Below, one piece after another: positions 60,614 to 64,000 of a stretch of 64,000 nucleotides of DNA; the stretch's first letter is position 1, and each line of letters starts with the position of its first letter. The DNA comes from Gorsachius magnificus (lineage: Eukaryota; Chordata; Aves; Pelecaniformes; Ardeidae). Where the stretch lies: the NCBI GenBank assembly GCA_034008185.1, contig CM067084.1:11427385-11491384 (forward strand), in the 5' to 3' direction. The notes under the pieces were generated by a model, which saw only the letters and a list, made by a program, of their open reading frames with translations, did not search any database and had not been told where the DNA came from. Both the position numbers and the translations under genes were made by a program.

Positions 60614-62396
60614 ATATTGCAGGGACCTTCATTTAGTGGCAAATAACTAAACTTTAAGTTCCCTGAAGAAAAAAAAAATACACCTTTACATGAGAGATGC
60701 CCATGAAACAAATAGGTGAAGTACAGAAAAGGTGTTGAAAACAAGAAAGAAGGCCATTGAGCTCTATAAAAGGTGGGAAAAGTGTTGAATGATAGAAGCT
60801 GGCTCTTGTACTGGGGGCGGAGAGAAATCCACACAAAAAAGAACAACCCTAGCTTTGCTGAAATGAGAATCTGAGTAAAATGTAATCTAAAAATCATGTA
60901 AAAATCAAGGGCAGCTAAATGCGAAGTAGTGAATGTGGTCAACATTATAATTTTTGGCTTTCCCACAGCTTGCTCTACATCCTAGGATAACAATTTTGGT
61001 AGCGGTAGGCTGCAGTACAACAACAGGGCTGTTGCTGATTTTGCTGTTGCTGAGCTTGCTTTTATAATTTGTGCAATATCTGAGCCTTGCAAACTTTCTT
61101 GTTGAAGCTTTGGGAAAGCACAAATTTTTGAGGGCTTGGTGGAAGTTTTGCATCATGTTTTTTGCATTCTACCTGAAGTGGTGCTTGCTTACTCTTAAAT
61201 CACATTCTTAAAGTGGTTCAAAATTCTCTTGAAATGCTTATGAACACTAGTGACCAGTCTCTTCAAGAATTTATTCTGCACACATCTTTATACTGTGTCA
61301 TAAGCATGCTGTATTCTAAATTGTCTGTGTAGTAGTGTCATAAGGAATTATTTTGCCTTCTTCTAAAAAGGTAAGTAGGAGTGGTGGAATTTTTATTTAA
61401 ACGTTTTCATTATGGAGATGAATATTCTTCGAAACAAACTTTCTGTGGCAACATATCAATGATAAAGTTTTATGATACAATTTCACATTAAAATGAAGGA
61501 CACTGACTTCTTTTCTTAGAAAAGCAAATAGAGTGGACTTGGCAAGAGGCTAGATTGGCAGAGACCCAAGTCCAATTATCCATGTCTAACTACCTGCCTC
61601 AGCTTTCCAAACTTCCAGATAAATATCTTAGCCATTTGTTCTTCTGGAATAGTGTTGTTGCTTTGTTCCCTTTTGCTTTGTTTCCATTTTCTTCTAAAAG
61701 TATGTTTTGTCCTGATGCATTGAGAGGAATAAATAGGGGGGAAAAACCAGTAACTGGTGTGGGATGGAAAACATGCTTGTCTGTACATCTATAGTGAAGT
61801 GTGTGTAAGTGTAGCAATATGTACAAACACTGGTAGTAAGTGGAAAAATATCTTCTTTCATTTTCCCACAGCTTTTAGCTCTTTATTGGAGAATGAAATG
61901 AAAAAAAGAACAATAGAGAAGGAGCAATAAAAATAAAACCTGAAATAGTTCGTCTATAAGCCTTGAAGAGCTTCAAACAGAATTTATTTGGTAGCCTTAG
62001 TGCACTTTTTAAAATTATGAAACAGAAAATATATTTCTGAAAGGCACTGTGATTCCTTTCATGTGAATATATCTGGGTGGTGTGATTTGTTGCAGCATGC
62101 CACAACGTGAATTTTCCCCTCTGGTTTATTTAATATTGTAGGGTACACTAACATAATGTATTACTTTGGAAGATACGGATTAATGCATCTGAAACATGTT
62201 TGAATTTTCCTTTTTAAAGACTGACTTGACTGCTATAGGCAATGAGTAGATATAGCTAAAGATACTTTTCATTCAGTAGCAAAATGCTTTAAAAAACAGG
62301 TGAAGTTATTTAACTCTCTGGTAGCATATAGGCACCGTGAGTCTAAGCAGACACACAGTGTCAGTTTTGATTTTGCTATTCTTCATTATTTTTCAG

Positions 62397-62511
62397 TATT
62401 AAAGAGCTTATTGCTGATGAAAGTGAGCATCAAGCAGTGAAATGTCAAGTTGCTAAACTGCTACCTCCCAATGAAGTTTCTTCCTTTTTTGTCTGTCTTG
62501 AAGAAAAGAGA
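62397..62511 (+). CDS. Candidate internal coding exon, best single exon signal
   Basis: It has an excellent acceptor (TGCTATTCTTCATTATTTTTCAG, ending at 62,396) and the donor AGAGA|GTAAGT at 62,512. One frame is open: one base completes a codon, then exactly 38 codons, leaving phase 0. The other two frames have stops. The peptide reads IKELIADESEHQAVKCQV, then AKLLPPNEVSSFFVCLEEK, a mixed polar and hydrophobic composition typical of a folded soluble domain. I do not recognise the family. The entry phase fits the exon at 54,766-54,833, and the exit phase is 0 into sequence beyond the window. It could still be a pseudo-exon. Confidence 0.38.
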
Positions 62512-63867
62512 GTAAGTGGGTAGAAGGCTGTTGTGCTGTCAGTTATAAGGAGGAGGCTGAGCTCCATGCAGGGTTTCTGCTGGTTTGCTGCTATTAGGAT
62601 GCTTTTGCTAGTCAGGTAGGGGAGGTAGGCTTGACATCAGGGAAATGGAGACTTTAAAAAATGAAGGATTAATAAAACTTTGTAAGATATTTGGATGTCT
62701 GGCTCTTTAGGGGCAAGATAAGTGGCCAGCACCTGGTAGACAACCGGTAAGAAGGGTTAGGATAATGAAGGTGATAAAAGAAAGAAGGCTGCTGCTTATT
62801 AAATTGCTGTCGGACCTCAGTTGAATATCTTGCTTCCTAATCGCGCTCAGATTTGTTATGTTCTCTACCCACATGCTGCAGTAAAGAATCTCAAAGTAAA
62901 TTTGCAGGACCCTTGTTAATGCATGTTATACACTGAAGGTTGTACTTGGCTGAAATAAAGATCTTGTTTGCTAGGTATTGAAAGCCTGCCTTCTATTCTG
63001 ATTATACTCATGTTTCCTAAGAAGAAGAGTAAGGATTTTTCCTTGAGTAGAGAAGCTTCTAAATAATCAGAATGAGATACTTACAAAGTAAATCACTGTG
63101 TATTGATAAAGGCTTTGTGCCATTGCATTCTGATTCTGTGTCCCACTGCTACTAGCCAACCTGTACCATGTTATAGGGGACATTTGCTGGCTTAGGTCAT
63201 TGGTTTCCAGTATTAGATGAGCAGAAATAGTATATATATATCAAAGGTTAGTAATGAAGGTCATTTATAGATGAGTGCTATTTTACACATTTGTCAATGT
63301 CAGACTGATAAGTCTTTCAGAAATATCTGTCAATAGCGAACAGATACTGAAAAAAAATAAATGCATTTGTTCTTACATCATGGCAGGTTTTGGAAATAAA
63401 GTGTAAGATTTATATAGAAGTATAAGCTTAAAAAAATGAACCCAAGACTTCCAGGACGTTGTTTAAATTTGGTGTTTGTATAATTATTTCATCTTAGGCC
63501 ACAAAATAAAGTAATATTAGTCACCTATGCCTACAACAATGCTCAAAAAAACCCTACAAATGCCCACCCCCTCCAAGCTCCCTGCTATGCAGTTGGCTGA
63601 ATATAAAGGGCAGGAGGGGAACAGTTAAGTGAATAGCACCTCATTTTCCATGTGGGACAAAACAAAAGAAAAGAGCAAGCACACTCATGCTCCTCTTAAA
63701 GCTTTGTTTACTTAGAAACTTTAGGCCACAGTTTTGCTTGCCTGGTTAGCTGGTTCTTCTTCACTTTTGTTACTTTGAATTGTATTCTCCTAAGCATATG
63801 CACCATCTGTACTCTAGCAACCGATGTTGAATCTTAGATAATCTGCTGCTGTTGGCTGTCTGGAGCG
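62512..63867. other. Intron-like stretch
   Basis: No exon or dispersed repeat recognised. Confidence 0.5.
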
Positions 63868-64000
63868 CAGGCCATGCACCTGGGTCGGGGTAACCCCCAG
63901 TATCAATACAGGCTGGGGGAAGAAAGGATCGAGAGCAGCCCTGCCGAGAGGGACTTGGGGGTGCTGGTGGATGAAAAGCTGGACATGAGCCGGCAATGTG
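63868..64000 (+). mobile_element. CR1 LINE ORF2 fragment, runs off the window
   Basis: The plus strand translates without a stop as [20 protein letters not shown], then [20 protein letters not shown], ending QC. This is the characteristic segment near the C-terminal end of CR1 ORF2, downstream of the reverse-transcriptase core. The frame is intact for all 44 or so visible codons, unlike the other CR1 pieces here, so this is a younger copy. It is 5'-truncated near 63,868, and the rest lies to the right. The minus-strand frame at 63,814-63,996 is its shadow. Confidence 0.93.

Larger units (their letters stand above)
54834..62396. other. Intron-like stretch
   Basis: It holds the hairpin cluster at 57,035-57,161, a possible old dispersed repeat at 57,355-57,420, a TTTA repeat near 59,855-59,870 and a C-rich run at 60,598-60,613. 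The 130-codon minus-strand frame at 60,574-60,966 has no family features. No convincing exon. Confidence 0.5.

Noticed and set aside
60574..60966. 130-codon minus-strand open frame
   Set aside because: It begins near a C-rich run, overlaps another open frame and has no recognisable domain.
61320..61371. Donor AAAAAG|GTAAGT at 61,371 as an exon end
   Set aside because: All frames upstream to the nearest acceptor contain stops.
1..64000. tRNA, rRNA, snRNA, microRNA, CRISPR or prokaryotic mobile elements
   Set aside because: I looked for conserved cores and long hairpins by eye and saw none. The sequence is vertebrate, so prokaryotic systems are not expected.

Overview
The window is AT-rich vertebrate nuclear DNA, most likely from a bird. 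The main evidence is interspersed repeats. There are three CR1 LINE 3' ends (about 21,215-21,403 and 33,871-33,930 on +, 41,584-41,640 on -) and one frame-intact piece of CR1 ORF2 that runs off the right edge (63,868-64,000). There are also two badly decayed CR1-like LINE bodies (about 40,070-40,500 and 47,920-49,260) and relics of the ancient amniote SINE MIR (about 4,438-4,552, 13,628-13,735 and 16,441-16,491). No bacterial, viral or plasmid genes are present. None of the longer open reading frames resembles a known protein; the four of about 120-150 codons fit chance in this much AT-rich DNA.

The clearest gene-control feature is a GC- and CpG-rich island at about 42,790-43,260. It carries a YY1-type element, an NF-Y CCAAT box and a GC box. 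It looks like a bidirectional promoter. On the minus strand a YY1-embedded ATG opens a short reading frame that could be a first coding exon. On the plus strand a candidate exon 1 ends at a GTAAGT donor at 43,269.

Downstream on the plus strand, three candidate coding exons keep a compatible reading frame: 47,478-47,590 (with a start codon and an N-terminal MGC acylation-type motif), 54,766-54,833 and 62,397-62,511. I infer a multi-exon plus-strand gene that starts in the CpG island and extends past the window, but I do not recognise the protein. Further possible exons, each with an acceptor, a donor and an open frame, lie at 2,374-2,567, 6,476-6,570, 15,022-15,085, 24,390-24,457, 33,341-33,452, 41,991-42,114 with 42,183-42,284, 44,613-44,709 and 45,487-45,597. 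Vertebrate introns hold many such pseudo-exons, so these are only leads.

Layout: 1-41,900 is mostly intronic or intergenic sequence with simple repeats, MIR and CR1 relics and a few possible conserved non-coding blocks. 41,900-47,600 holds the promoter and most of the dense exon-like signals. 47,900-49,260 is an old LINE. 49,300-64,000 is again intron-like, with a notable cluster of short hairpins at 57,035-57,161. I found no tRNA, rRNA, CRISPR array or recognisable microRNA gene, and no clear undescribed system.
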